Source: Macrosoma leucophasiata (Eukaryota; Arthropoda; Insecta; Lepidoptera; Hedylidae). From it: 64,000 nucleotides of DNA. The translations under genes and the position numbers were made by a program. Below are positions 13,201-22,194 of this stretch, piece after piece; within the stretch, counting starts at the first letter, position 1; the number at the start of each line of letters is the position of its first letter. Location: the NCBI GenBank assembly GCA_036365455.1, contig JAWQUS010000027.1:18898501-18962500 (forward strand), read 5' to 3'. The notes below the pieces were generated by a model. The model saw nothing but the letters and a program-made list of their open reading frames with translations. It ran no database searches and had not been told where the DNA came from.

Positions 13201-16200
13201 TCACAAATGAACCCTATTTGGGTATTGCAATCCATTTAATGCAGTGAGAGCAAACCGATTCATTTTTAAGCATTTATATATTTATATTTTTAGTCGGTCA
13301 TCAGTGTTTTCAAAATATTCTGATAGTTTGTAGAAACATTTTTTGAGGAAATACTCTTTTAATATTTTAATAAAATTTGGGCTATTTTTGGATTCTCTTA
13401 TATTTCCTGGTAGTTTATTAAAAATTTTAACGCACATAGCATAAGGCCCTGAGTGATATATCTTAAGTTTAGAGGCGGAGATTTCTAACTTGTTTTTTTG
13501 GCGACTTTGAAATCGTCGCGGTTGTTCATCTCGCATATTGAAAGTCTCGGGATATTTTTTTACAAAATTGCATGCTTCTAATATATATATAGATGTCAAT
13601 GTTAACAAATTATTGCTTATAAAATGCGGTTTACAAGTGTCTCTATTGTCAATATTAGTCAGGATACGGATACATTTTTTTTGTAACGTAAAGACGTGGT
13701 GAACGTCCACGCTGTTGCCCCAAAGTAATATTCCATACCTGAGCCACGAGTATGCATATGCATAATACGCGGTTAGTGCAGTGTTTTGGTCAGTAGCTTT
13801 TCGGAGTTCTTTTAGGGCATATGTAAAACTTGAAAGTTTGTTTCTAATTTTTTGTACGTGATTTTTCCATTTAATGTTTGTATCAATGTCTAGTCCTAAT
13901 AAGGTAAACGTGTCAACACATTCAACATTTGAATTTTTATATATAAAGTTAATGTCAAGTGGGGCTTTTTGGTGAGGTTTATATTGCATTAATTTTGTTT
14001 TATTAAAATTTATTTCAAGATTATGGTCATTCATCCAATCTATTATATTATTAAATATGTCAGTAAGGTCATTATTTAAATTGTCAATGTTATTACAAGA
14101 TGTCACGAGGGAAATATCGTCAGCAAATAGAACACAGAAATTGTTAATAATTTTTGGAAGGTCATTTATATACAGTAAAAATAAGATACATCCTAAAACG
14201 CTGCCTTGCGGGATTGAATTATTTATGTCAATAGTATTAGATCTAGTCATTGTAATTATACCGGTTTCGGAGTCAAAGTATTCTAATTCTACAATTTGCA
14301 ATCGATTTTTAAGGTATGAACTGAACCAGTCATGAGCTATTCCACGTATGCCTAAGTCATATAATTTGTCTAGCAGTATATCAAACTGTACTCTGTCGTA
14401 TGCTTTAGTCATATCTAGTAATATTCCTATTGCGTATTTTTTTTTATTAATAATGTCAAGGGCTTTTTGCATATACTTATAAACGGCTAGAATAGTTGAA
14501 CGGTTTTTTCTAAATCCATTTTGAGAGTCATCGTATAGGCCATACTTTTCGCAATAAGAGTTTAGGCGTTTTTGCATTGCTTTTTCAAAGATTTTTGAAG
14601 AAGTCGGCAGTAGGGCTATTGGTCTATAATTATTTGGGTCTTGTTTCGATGATTTTTATGTATAGGTTTAACTATAGAGGTTTTTAGTAGGTTTGGAAAA
14701 GCACCTTCTAGGAATGACTGGTTTATTAAAATGTAGTAAGGTAATGTCAATTCTTCAGCGCATTTTTTAATAATATAGGCGGGAGCTCGTCCACACCATA
14801 GCTGTATTTGGCCTTGAGGTGTTTTATAATGAGGTATACTTCGCGTGGTTCGACTGGGCTAAGGAATAAGGAGTGCTCGACGCGGTGCAGGGCACGACGT
14901 GCACGCGCTGCGTTAGCGCCGGCCGCACTACTAATTCCAGTCCCTCCCACCGATGCAAAAAACTCATTGAAGTGATTAGATACCTGGTTCGGATCGGACG
15001 TTATCTTATTGTGGATATTCAGTGTTATGTTTTTTTTTAGGTTTGGTAATATTTTTATTTGTGCGTTCTTTTATTATTTTCCACATGGATCTCGTTTTAT
15101 TATTAGAATTTTTCATTTCAGATATATATCGATTTCGTTTCGATTTAATGACTGTTTTTTTTTAGAATTTTAACATATAAATTAAAGTAGTTCCTAAGTA
15201 TATTGTTTTTTGAGTAAGTCACAAAAGTTTTTAGAAGTCGCTTATTTTTGCATGATACTTTTATGCCTCGCGTCAACCATGTGTATTTTTTATTTTGTTT
15301 CAGTTTTATAACTTTTTTTGGCAAACACATATTTAGAATTTCTTGTAATTTTTTGTTAAATATATTGTAGTTTTTGTTAATTGTATTTGAATTGGTTAGT
15401 AATGTATCCCAATCTATGGATTTTAATTTATATTTAAATTGATTAATGTTGTACTGATTGAATAATCTTTTTTTAATTTTCCAATGTCCTTGTTTAGTTT
15501 TCGTGCTATTCATGTTCTTAATTTTCGTAATTACACTTTTGTGATCTGAGAACCCGTAATCATGTATGTTTGTATTTTGAATAGATTTATCAAAATTTGT
15601 AAAAAGTAGGTCAAGACATGTTGATGTGAATTTTGTTACGCGTGTTGGTTCATTTACGTATTGATTAAAGTTAAATTCAAGGAATGATTGTAATAGTAAG
15701 TTTGATTGTTCGTTTATTTCTAATACGTTAACGTTAAAATCTCCTCCTATTATTATGTTAACTGAGTTATATTTCTTATTTAAGTGTTTTAACAAAAGTT
15801 TTAATTGATTATAAAATAAATCAGGCTCTCTACTGTTCCAATAAATAACAATAATTAAAACGTTAATCTTCAAAATAGAAACTGCACAAATTTCAAACAC
15901 ATACTCAATAGTCATATCAACAACATAAATGTATTATAATTATTGTAATTACCTACTGTAACAAATGAAAGCAATAAATATTGAGTATTGAGTATTGAAA
16001 TAATCACGCTTGTATCCAAAAATACCTACCTATGAATGCTGCTTTTCACTGAACACCGAGCACTTTTTTTTGGCAAACTCCAGTCTGCTTTTGCAGATTA
16101 TAATAAATTGTTTACAGAAAAACTAACGAACACGATCAACTGACTTGAACAGAAACCTCTAGCACTACCTACGTATTCCAAATCGCAAAAGCACTCGAAA

Positions 16201-16937
16201 TCGTTTCAACAAGCACATATACAAGCCAGTAGTCAAAACACAGAGAAGTCACAGAACGGCAAGTTAATGATGTGACGTCAATCATCAATGACGTGACAGA
16301 TATGAGGTGACATATCAAAGCGTCAAAAAAGGATGTGTCAACATAGGCGGCTGTCACAAAATATCTATGTTTAAGAATATTGATCCATTGATCGGGTCAC
16401 TTAGTCTTTTGTGTTGATTTTAAAACCTAGAGGAATGTATGTCAGTAAATCCTTATCTGGTTGTTGACAAATTAAAATGAAATCTAACGTGTACTTTCAC
16501 TTATTTTTCTATTTAATATGTAACTATTTTTTTTTAATATGATTAATCAATACTTTCTGATACAATAATTATATCCTACGCCATTAAATTTCGTTACGTT
16601 CCTTTCTACGCCATCATAAATATCAAAAGTACAGATTTTTTCAAAAACTGTTTAAAATACTTCTCCAATGGCTTTCAGTATAATATTATACTGAAAAATT
16701 TACAGCTCTATGTGCACAAATTTTATGTAAAGTATTTGTTCATGCACAATCTATGTACCATTTTGGCTGATCTCCTTTAAAATAACACATAAATAAATAA
16801 TTATATTAAAAAACATGCTTACCTGAATGTTTTATCCATAATTCCAAACGAGCCTTATCCTTAATTGGGAATGTAAACATTGACTTAGTTGCACTTGTAT
16901 TAGCACATTTGAAATAATAACATTTCATAGGAGCCAT
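1014..16937 (-). CDS. THAP-domain protein gene, four exons, minus strand
   Basis: The CDS joins 16937-16823, 3337-3170, 2122-1835 and 1213-1014; lengths 115, 168, 288 and 200 give 256 residues plus stop. Every intron is phase 1 with a CAG acceptor and a GTAAG or GTAAA donor. The THAP zinc finger, a sequence-specific DNA-binding domain, is split between exons 1 and 2: Cys6 and Cys11 (C-x4-C), Pro24 and Trp34 in exon 1; Cys57 and His60 (ICEDHF) and a GAIPFDF motif near residue 80, equivalent to AVPTIF, in exon 2. This is the complete C2CH ligand set at normal THAP length (about 84 residues). Exons 3 and 4 encode related Ser/Asp-rich stretches ending in a basic, coiled-coil-like KSLKHRLVFEND segment. 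Omitting exon 3 keeps the frame and gives 160 residues. THAP proteins often derive from P-element-like transposases; no transposase domain is seen. The partner and target are unknown. Confidence 0.72.
1262..1540 (+). repeat. Family A repeat, near full length
   Basis: Runs from ggtagagctccagtgg to ttaccacttccatt. This family recurs over 20 times in the window in both orientations. It has the size of a SINE, but I see no A or B box. It sits in the intron between THAP exons 4 and 3. Confidence 0.8.
1778..1806 (-). repeat. Family A fragment
   Basis: The end motif around actggagctccgtcactg of family A, just downstream of the exon 3 donor. Confidence 0.4.
1835..2122 (-). CDS. THAP gene exon 3
   Basis: The acceptor CAG is at 2123-2125 and the donor GT at 1833-1834 (GGAG|GTAAAA). 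Its 288 bases are symmetric (phase 1 to 1), so it can be skipped or duplicated without a frameshift. It reads VAMPLPPIKYDSKQSMS through QQRDKCLKG, with a basic segment near the middle shared with exon 4. Confidence 0.6.
2190..2312 (+). repeat. Family D SINE, tRNA-like
   Basis: The tRNA-like core at about 2224-2297 has an acceptor stem gacttcg/cgaagtc, a D-arm tagcttagtggt (A box) and a T-arm with ggttcgattcc (B box). The anticodon stem is imperfect. The same core with the same flanks recurs four more times, so this is a tRNA-derived SINE rather than a functional tRNA. Confidence 0.75.
2313..2753. other. AT-rich intronic sequence
   Basis: Intron sequence of the THAP gene between exons 3 and 2. 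No coding feature or repeat was recognised. Confidence 0.35.
2754..2904. mobile_element. MITE with terminal inverted repeats
   Basis: The left end contains ttattcataaacgt and the right end acgtttatgaatcc. Both continue inward with an inverted cgttttagcta motif. The size (about 150 bp) and ends fit a non-autonomous DNA transposon. Confidence 0.55.
3170..3337 (-). CDS. THAP gene exon 2 (second half of zinc finger)
   Basis: The acceptor TTTCAG is at 3338-3343 and the donor GTAAGT reads leftward from 3169. The exon starts by completing the Gly codon begun in exon 1, then runs NPKLVPMPHYELKNRR, ICEDHF and GAIPFDF. It provides the last two zinc ligands. Confidence 0.75.
3617..3760. repeat. 144-bp hairpin, MITE-like
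   Basis: Arms 3617-3652 and 3725-3760 are reverse complements with about one mismatch over 36 bp. The loop itself carries imperfect copies of the same atttcatctaaatcg motif, so the element is an imperfect palindrome throughout. Confidence 0.65.
4268..4410 (+). mobile_element. Family E LINE fragment (RT C-terminus)
   Basis: Plus-strand translation gives SLRNRRACM, then EAREVC and FSAYPERDLA, matching the minus-strand fragments at 12395-12720 and 51080-51330. This is the tail of a non-LTR retrotransposon polyprotein, broken by a stop. Confidence 0.6.
4530..4705 (+). repeat. Family D SINE, tRNA-like, degenerate
   Basis: Same core as 2224-2297 with a small deletion after the A box. The downstream tail ttgcatgtgttattgcg reappears, inverted, at 58895-58917 and 59530, which defines the 3' body of the family. 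Confidence 0.7.
4716..4790 (+). repeat. Family C SINE tail fragment
   Basis: Contains ctgggtgtttgtgtatgtg and acagcacccacaacacag, the 3' body of the tRNA-like family C, without its tRNA-like head. Confidence 0.6.
4795..5430. other. No gene recognised
   Basis: AT-rich intron of the THAP gene. Short open frames here have no recognisable motif. Confidence 0.35.
5431..5660 (+). repeat. Family A repeat, diverged
   Basis: tggtggtagagctccag start, ggcctcaggagtggtaac middle and tattgccac end are present. The copy is older and more diverged than the one at 56903. Confidence 0.6.
5661..7122. other. AT-rich intronic sequence; short GC-rich patch
   Basis: No gene recognised. Around 6455-6515 there are several ATCGAT motifs. 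At 6990-7090 a GC-rich patch, unlike its surroundings, could be a LINE fragment. Confidence 0.3.
7123..7299 (+). repeat. Family A repeat, truncated
   Basis: Starts ggtggtagagctccaatg and is cut off after caggagtggtaac, lacking the last third of the family. Confidence 0.75.
7300..8559. other. Unassigned sequence, moderately GC-rich
   Basis: Open frames of 76 and 83 residues (7406-7636 plus, 7756-8007 minus) have no recognisable motif. The stretch 8100-8559 adjoins family G and may belong to the same LINE. Confidence 0.3.
8560..9062. repeat. Family G, GC-rich repeat, copy 1
   Basis: Shares blocks with 39735-40110, in the same order: tttggctccaacc, caagacgcccgggtggag, ggcggctggggatagggt, caacgacatacccat and cagcgagtggcgggc. 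The GC content is far above the surroundings. A LINE origin (5' UTR or first ORF) is an inference. It ends in a run of C at about 9031-9047. Confidence 0.55.
9063..9439. other. No gene recognised
   Basis: Intronic sequence between repeats; nothing identified. Confidence 0.3.
9440..9960 (+). mobile_element. LINE 3' fragment
   Basis: The frame around 9715-9800 reads RREFLPASHLQLWNEF-like, typical of the C-terminus of lepidopteran Jockey-like LINE polyproteins (a leucine-tryptophan-asparagine motif before the 3' end). Stops interrupt it. The family assignment is tentative. Confidence 0.4.
10318..10605 (-). repeat. Family A repeat, minus orientation
   Basis: Ends ctctaccaccagtaaa. Its left end contains a local inverted duplication of gtgatgactgca. 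Confidence 0.75.
10606..11664. other. No gene recognised
   Basis: Intronic sequence. The open frame at 11219-11446 has no motif. Confidence 0.3.
11665..11985 (-). pseudogene. LINE polyprotein C-terminal zinc-knuckle fragment
   Basis: The minus frame contains LDRLRSQVGRC, NLAKWGF, FDCGE, QTMAHLMVC and PLC in that order. This Cys-x-Cys/His/Cys pattern is common at the C-terminal end of insect non-LTR polyproteins after the RT or RNase H region. No RT remains attached, so this is a 5'-truncated insertion. The first Cys of the usual CxCG motif is Asp here. Confidence 0.6.
12395..12720 (-). mobile_element. Family E LINE fragment (RT C-terminus)
   Basis: An uninterrupted 102-residue minus frame reads KGMLRWFGHIERM, GRPRLTYHDQI, SLRNRRACMKRM and STLSAYPVRDLA. 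This is the usual C-terminal block of a non-LTR reverse transcriptase that follows the thumb. The 3' end lies near 12395 and the 5' end is truncated. Confidence 0.65.
12745..12958 (+). mobile_element. Helitron-like non-autonomous element
   Basis: Contains aatactcctccgaaacggct near the start and ends atctgggcagctag before a T, a CTAG terminus. The body resembles other short elements in this window with the same terminus. Confidence 0.4.
13158..15965 (-). mobile_element. Non-LTR retrotransposon (LINE), inverted-terminus insertion
   Basis: A 5'-truncated LINE reads on the minus strand from the middle of an APE-type endonuclease (15915) through reverse transcriptase to a 3' UTR. Its 3'-terminal 29 bases (13158-13186) occur again as an exact reverse complement at 15937-15965, followed by an AATAAA and a tattgag repeat tail at about 15971-15998. 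So the element is bounded by inverted copies of its own 3' end. It lies in THAP intron 1 in the same orientation as the gene. Confidence 0.8.
13282..15915 (-). pseudogene. LINE endonuclease-reverse transcriptase, frameshifted
   Basis: Segment 15915-15145 carries the endonuclease motifs IIGGDFNVNV and SDHKSV. Segment 14950-14747 covers the linker (VYLIIKHLKAKYSYGVDE). Segment 14577-13282 is the RT, with NGFRKNRST, AYDRVQFDIL, NSIPQGSVLGC, catalytic FADD (LFADDISLV) and LEINFNKTK. Frameshifts near 15100, 14760 and 14655 separate the pieces, so it cannot make one protein. The N-terminal half of the endonuclease is absent. The motifs fit the Jockey/CR1 supergroup; I cannot place the clade more closely. 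Confidence 0.75.
15999..16820. other. Intronic sequence, no gene
   Basis: AT-rich. A perfect 18-bp palindrome cagtataatattatactg lies at about 16676-16693. The stretch 16735-16790 is an inverted relative of 3895-3950. Confidence 0.35.
16823..16937 (-). CDS. THAP gene exon 1 (start codon and first half of zinc finger)
   Basis: ATG at 16935-16937 reads MAPMKCYYFKCANTS and continues to ELWIKHS. The donor CAG|GTAAGC is at 16823-16821. A start this close to the first zinc cysteine is normal for THAP proteins. A pyrimidine-rich stretch ending TTTACAG just upstream may be an acceptor for a 5' UTR exon. Confidence 0.72.
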
Positions 16938-17428
16938 TGTGTACTATACTGTAAATAAACATTGAACAGTCAATAGTCAAATGATGCCATAAGATAACAG
17001 CTATGTGCCTTGAAGGGTTAAGTTTCTACAGTATGGTACTTAACAATTAAAATTGATACCTTAAAAAAAAAGTGATTTGTAAAAGTTACCACCTCTATAG
17101 TTTCGCGAATGGAACTTATCAGATATCATCCTACAGTAACAGAAGTATAGAAGCAAATCCAATTGTGCATTTCTACAACCATGAAAGTATTGCAGATCCC
17201 TAAGAATATTCTCCTTCGGATGAACTAGGGACCAGTCAATGTAGGCCGATTTATTCAATTGCATATACATACCAATTCCCGGATTTAGAGTCTTCCGGCA
17301 TAATAAAAAACCGTTTGTTTCCATAGAGATTCAATGAAATGTACAGTAATTACACACAGACACACAGGATTCTTAACAAACATAAACATAACCTCGAAAT
17401 TCGAAACAATCGATCAATATGTCATGTC
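16938..17428. other. Upstream region of the THAP gene
   Basis: Contains an 87-residue minus open frame (17061-17324) without recognised motifs. No TATA box was assigned. Confidence 0.3.
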
Positions 17429-17447
17429 GAACAGGCAATCAAACATC

Positions 17448-17829
17448 GAGTTTTGGCGGGAACCTTGAAAGAGGCGTGTGGTGCTCTTATTTATTTCATT
17501 TTCTTGGTGTATTTTTAAGTTATATTAAATAAAGTTGGTGCCATTTTGTTTCATATAGGTTTATAACAGTGCACGTGTATAGTGAAATGGAATAACAGTG
17601 CCAAAACACGGCTTTTCAGGTTGCCGCCAAAACTTCATTGTAAATTGTTCTGGTAAAGTAGCCATCGCTTTACTCGAATTACTGACTGTGACTCTGACTG
17701 ACTTTGACTGATAATTAACTGACTGACTGATTCTAACTTTAACGATGCTTTTATACGAATACGAAATATCGTTTTACTTGACACTGGCAATATGCGTAAT
17801 AGCGATGCCATAACATTATTAAAAAAAAA
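17448..17829 (+). mobile_element. R400 retroposon, palindrome left arm
   Basis: Starts gagttttggcgggaacctt and ends with an A tract (17821-17829). Confidence 0.7.
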
Positions 17830-17872
17830 TCCCTATTTGACAGTGACAAGAGTAATTGTGACATGACATATA

Positions 17873-18258
17873 TATTTTTTTTTTAATAATGTTATGGCAT
17901 CGCTATTACGCATATTGCCAGTGTCAAGTAAAACGATATTTCGTATTCGTATAAAAGCATCGTTAAAGTTAGAATCAGTCAGTCAGTTAATTATCAGTCA
18001 AAGTCAGTCAGAGTCACAGTCAGTAACTCGAGTAAAGCGATGGCTACTTTACCAGAACAATTTACAATGAAGTTTTGGCGGCAACCTGAAAAGCCGTGTT
18101 TTGGCACTGTTATTCCATTTCACTATACACGGGCACTGTTATAAACCTATATGAAACAAAATGGCACCAACTTTATTTAATATAACTTAAAAATACACCA
18201 AGAAAATGAAATAAATAAGAGCACCACACGCCTCTTTCAAGGTTCCCGCCAAAACTCG
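17873..18258 (-). mobile_element. R400 retroposon, palindrome right arm
   Basis: The T tract at 17873-17882 corresponds to the A tail on the minus strand. The plus strand of this copy contains cgtataaaagcatcg followed about 20 bases later by aatcagtcagtcag, a TATA/initiator-like pair antisense to the A tail. Confidence 0.7.
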
Positions 18259-18280
18259 ATGTTTGATTGCCTGTTCCGAT

Positions 18281-18700
18281 TTTTTTTTCTTTTTTTGGTT
18301 TTATGGCTTCGCTATTACGCATATTGCCAGTGTCAAGTAAAACGATATTTCGTATTTATATAAGCAGCGTAAAAGTTAGTATAATATAGTCATCAAGTAT
18401 AATATGTAAGTATTAAGTATATAAGTTATCAAGTATAATATGTCAGTCAAGTGAGTTACAATCAAGTTATTCGAGTAAAGCGATGGCTACTTTACCAGAA
18501 CATTCACAATGAAGTTTTGGAGGCAACCTGAAAGGTCGTGTTTTCGCACTGTTATTCTATTTCACTAGACACGGGCACTGAAATAAACTCTTATCAAACA
18601 AAATACCACCAACTTTATTCAATATAACTTAAAAATACACCAAGAAAATGAAATAAAATAAGAGCACCATACGCCTCTTTCAAGGTTCCCGCCAAAACTC
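18281..18700 (-). mobile_element. R400 retroposon with target-site duplication
   Basis: Flanked by the direct repeat ctgttccgattt at 18271-18282 and 18701-18712, with an A-rich tail (seen as T on the plus strand) next to the left copy. These are hallmarks of LINE-mediated retroposition. It inserted into the right flank of the palindrome, so it is younger than that flank. Confidence 0.8.
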
Positions 18701-18720
18701 CTGTTCCGATTTAGACTGAG

Positions 18721-19620
18721 ACCACTGTTTCTTTAAAAAAATTTTTTTAAACTATACCCGGAATTTTAATTCGATTCCTGGTTTGACATTTTCAGTGTTG
18801 CAACGTAATGACAACTGCTAAATAGTGACGTTGCGAAATTAATCGATACGAAAATGAAATATTTCCGAATCGATTCAATTCGTTTATAGTATTATCTAAA
18901 CAACTACTATTTCTTAAAATATCTCACATTGACTATTTTGAGTTAGTGTATCAGTTGAAATTATACACCGACTTCTATGGACTGTACGGAAATACATAGC
19001 ACGGCAACATTGAATCTGCTTATCAGTAATGTCAAAACCAGATCGGTCTAATATATGGCGGATGTTTTCTATTCAGTTTTTATGTTTTCATAATGTTTTC
19101 GATTGTAATTCGTTAAAGTTTGTAGCAATGGTAAATAATTGCATAGTTGGAGGTTGTGCTAGCTTATGCCATCCAGGAAGTGACCAAAGATTTCACGTGA
19201 ACAAGTGTTTGAATCGTAATTTTTGTATCGAATCACTGTAGACATATTCTTGTTATATTTTCGCTTAATATCTTGCATAAATTAAAAGTCAGTGTTTTAA
19301 AAAAAAAAATGAATGTTAACTTTAGTAATTTCTAATAGTTTTACATTGAATTACATTGATTTATGCCATTTAAAATAAGTTTGTTTCTATCGAATCTTTA
19401 TCAGTAGTGTTGAAGTAGTGTGACAATAAAACTTTATTAATTGGGAATGTTTTATAGAATCGACCTTTTTTTAAAATACGAACTAACTTAAATTGTTTTC
19501 AATCAAACTAAATAAACAATGCGCGGGTAGGTATATTTCTAAGGTTATATAATTTTCTCGTTGCTTGAGAGGCTAATCCGAGCGTGAAGTTACAAGTTCT
19601 ATTTCATCCATTGATTTAAA
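18721..19620. other. AT-rich sequence with a possible THAP relic
   Basis: Apart from the short frame at 19128, no feature was recognised. Confidence 0.3.
19128..19205 (+). pseudogene. THAP-like first-exon relic
   Basis: ATG followed by VNNCIVGGCASLCHPGSDQR resembles the start of a THAP domain (C-x4-C within the first ten residues). No convincing donor and no second half were found. Confidence 0.25.
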
Positions 19621-19745
19621 TAACACCTTAGGCCTCAGGGGTGTTAACGCATCTGCACTTCGACCTTGGTCTTTGTGTTGGTGTCTATAGGCTGCAGTCA
19701 TCAACGTGAACTGCATGCTTGTTTGCCACTTCCATTACATTAAAA
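19621..19745 (+). repeat. Family A, 3' part
   Basis: accttaggcctcagg through gcatgcttgtttgccacttc. Confidence 0.7.
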
Positions 19746-20128
19746 ATAAAATGCGATTTACCACAATTCTTTGTTAAACACTCTTAAATTCATAATTTTT
19801 ACTTCATTCAATGTCTTGTGTACCACAAGACATTTCGTCTTAACGTTTGGGATTCATTGATAAATGCTTCATTATTGACAAGATTTTCATTCATTTCCTA
19901 TGCTCGGTTTCAATAAATTACCAACGTAGGTAGGCTTACTAACCGTTATATTTTGACATTTCATCCATACATTAACTCTCACAATCAACTGTTCCGAAAT
20001 ATACGTACGGATGTTGGTAAGTTATTGGAACCCGGCCCTAGTAATGCCATCTTACCGGAAAGAAGGTTTTTCCGGACTGTTATAATGGGGATGTACGTAT
20101 CAACTGAGATCTTCGAAATCCTTAACTA
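19746..20128. other. No gene recognised
   Basis: AT-rich sequence between two family A fragments. Confidence 0.3.
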
Positions 20129-20265
20129 CCACAGAGGCAGATCATCTTAAGCCTCAGGTGTGGCAACGCATCTGCACATTTACCACTGATTTTTGTGTAG
20201 GTATCTATAGGCTACAGTCGTCACAAAAAATCCGTGAGGGGTGCGTGTCACCTTCGTTACATAAA
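20129..20265 (+). repeat. Family A, 3' part, diverged
   Basis: cacagaggcagatcatctta through ctataggctacagtcgtcac. Confidence 0.6.
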
Positions 20266-21107
20266 AAAATATATATGTGTTGTTATGTTTTATGTGTCAA
20301 AATTGTGGGATTTTTATCATAAAGCAATCGATAGCGTGCACGGGTGTTGGAAAGTGATTTAGTGCAGTGTAAAGCTTTTCTTCGTGCTCCTCCGAGACTT
20401 CATAAGAAGGTCCTACTCCCCATTTGTTCACTGGACATCCCATCAACTTCCATATGGAACCATCTCATCATCGTCAACCTCCATAAATATATTCATCCAC
20501 TATGTTAGAGATTTATGAAATGAGCAGTTGTAATTATAATATTACTTGATCAATGGCGTTATAGTCTATAGCTGTCTCTTTGCCAAACGAAAAGAAAAAT
20601 AAAACATTTTGTCATATTAAAAAAAATCACAGTCATGTCCCAGGAAAATTGTAACTTTATGGTCACCTTACTTAGAAAGAGACGGTCTGCCCCCGGAGAG
20701 AGAGATGGCTATATTTAGGTTTGCTTCAAATAGGTATGGCTAGCGTGGTCTCCATTTTTACCTTCAAGCTTCTTGCGTCCAGTATATTATTGGTACTTAG
20801 TCTAAGATATTATTATACTCTTTGGTTCCGTCACTAGTATAGTGATCTGTGGTTCCTTCACCGTCCCTCCCTTCGTGTGTTGAGATTGTCACTATTGTCA
20901 GTGCATTCTTCCTTCAAAGATTATTGTTGATAGATGGCCTACTGAAGATATATAAATCAAATAATGATATTCCCCGCCTTCTACCATCTATCCTACAAAA
21001 CACCAATACCTATAACGAAGTCTTCGAATTCATCAGTTGCACATTAGAAGACATTTAAAGAAATTCTATATATTTCAATATTTACGACAAGCTCGCTATT
21101 TTTACCG
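20266..21107. other. No gene recognised
   Basis: A 69-residue plus open frame (20849-21058) has no identifiable motif. Confidence 0.3.
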
Positions 21108-21119
21108 CACCTAAAGATT

Positions 21120-21532
21120 TTTTTTTTTTTTTGTTATTTTGGCATCGCTATTACGCATATTGCCAGTGTCAAGTAAAACGATATTTCGTATTTATTTAAG
21201 CAGCGTCAAAGTTAGTATAATATCAAGTATAATATGTAAGTATCAAGTATATAAGTTATCAAGTATAATATGTCAGTCAAGTGAGTTACAGTCAAGTTAA
21301 GTCGAGTAAAGCGATGGCTACTTTACCAGAACATTTACAATGAAGTTTTGGAGGCAACCTGAAAGGTCGTGTTTTCGCACTGTTATTCTATTTCACTATA
21401 CGCGGGCACTGTAATAAACCTATATCAAACAAAATGCCACCAACTTTATTCAATATAACTTAAAAATACACCAAGAAAATGAAATAAAATAAGAGCACCA
21501 TACGCCTCTTTCAAGGTTCCCGCCAAAACTCC
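21120..21532 (-). mobile_element. R400 retroposon with 12-bp target-site duplication
   Basis: Flanked by cacctaaagatt at 21108-21119 and 21533-21544, with a long T tract (A tail on the minus strand) at the left edge. Internally it matches 18281-18700 closely. Confidence 0.85.
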
Positions 21533-21604
21533 CACCTAAAGATTGTCAGTTTGTCATTCATTTGTCATTGTTGTGAGTTGTCATACTTGTCATTTATATA
21601 ATAA

Positions 21605-21812
21605 ATAAATACGCTTACACCACAGCCCCACAGTAGGTATAAACCTGTGTCGTGGGTGCCGTTGTACACATACAACACATACACAAACACCCAGACCCGA
21701 AACAAATATCTGTAGGCCATAAAAATATTTGTTCCGGTGCGGGGATCGAACCCGCGACCCTTCGAATCAAACGGTGGTTTCGCACCGCTGGACTAACCGG
21801 GTCGTCAAAAAT
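21605..21812 (-). repeat. Family C SINE, tRNA-like
   Basis: On the minus strand it begins acccggttagtccagcgg (A-box region), contains gggttcgatcccc (B box) and continues with the cacccac/acacaggtttata body. It lies about 100 bp upstream of the zinc-module gene start. Confidence 0.75.
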
Positions 21813-21906
21813 TTACGGTCATATAATTTACGGTTTACGGTAAATTCGTTTTGTGCCGGCTCCTTGTGGAGTGTGTTGTTTGTTTCGTTCGTACTCGCTT
21901 TGGATC

Positions 21907-22194
21907 ATGGAATCTGACAATCCTTGCTTGCTCACGGACACCGACGACTACGCTTTCACAAATATCAAACCTGAACCGCCTCTGGATGATTATAACAATT
22001 CCTCTTCTGTCAACGACCCCTTACACATAGACTTCGTTATCTCTGTTAAACTGGAAGATTTGGAACCTGAGATGCCTCCTCCCTCGTTGTCTCGGTGCAT
22101 TAATTGTGGTGTAGATGTCACTGAACGGAGGAAACATAGCTTGAATCTCGCGGAAGTACAGGTGATCATAAGACAATGGATTGCACCACAAACA
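21907..22194 (+). CDS. Zinc-module gene exon 1
   Basis: ATG at 21907 is the first ATG of the frame. The frame is open upstream only from a GTG. It ends IIRQWIAPQT before GTAAGT. Confidence 0.7.

Larger units (their letters stand above)
17429..18276. repeat. Giant near-perfect palindrome, arms about 400 bp
   Basis: The left arm 17429 to about 17829 and right arm about 17873 to 18276 are reverse complements with very few mismatches seen by eye (for example cagtgcacgtg against cacgggcactg). The spacer is about 45 bp. Each arm consists of one R400 retroposon plus 19 bp of outside sequence (gaacaggcaatcaaacat on the left, inverted on the right). Inclusion of the flank argues for inverted duplication rather than two independent insertions. 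Confidence 0.85.

Noticed and set aside
17990..18110. Short protein starting MATLPEQF in R400
   Set aside because: The frame is open in one palindrome arm only; the other copies stop after eight or nine codons.
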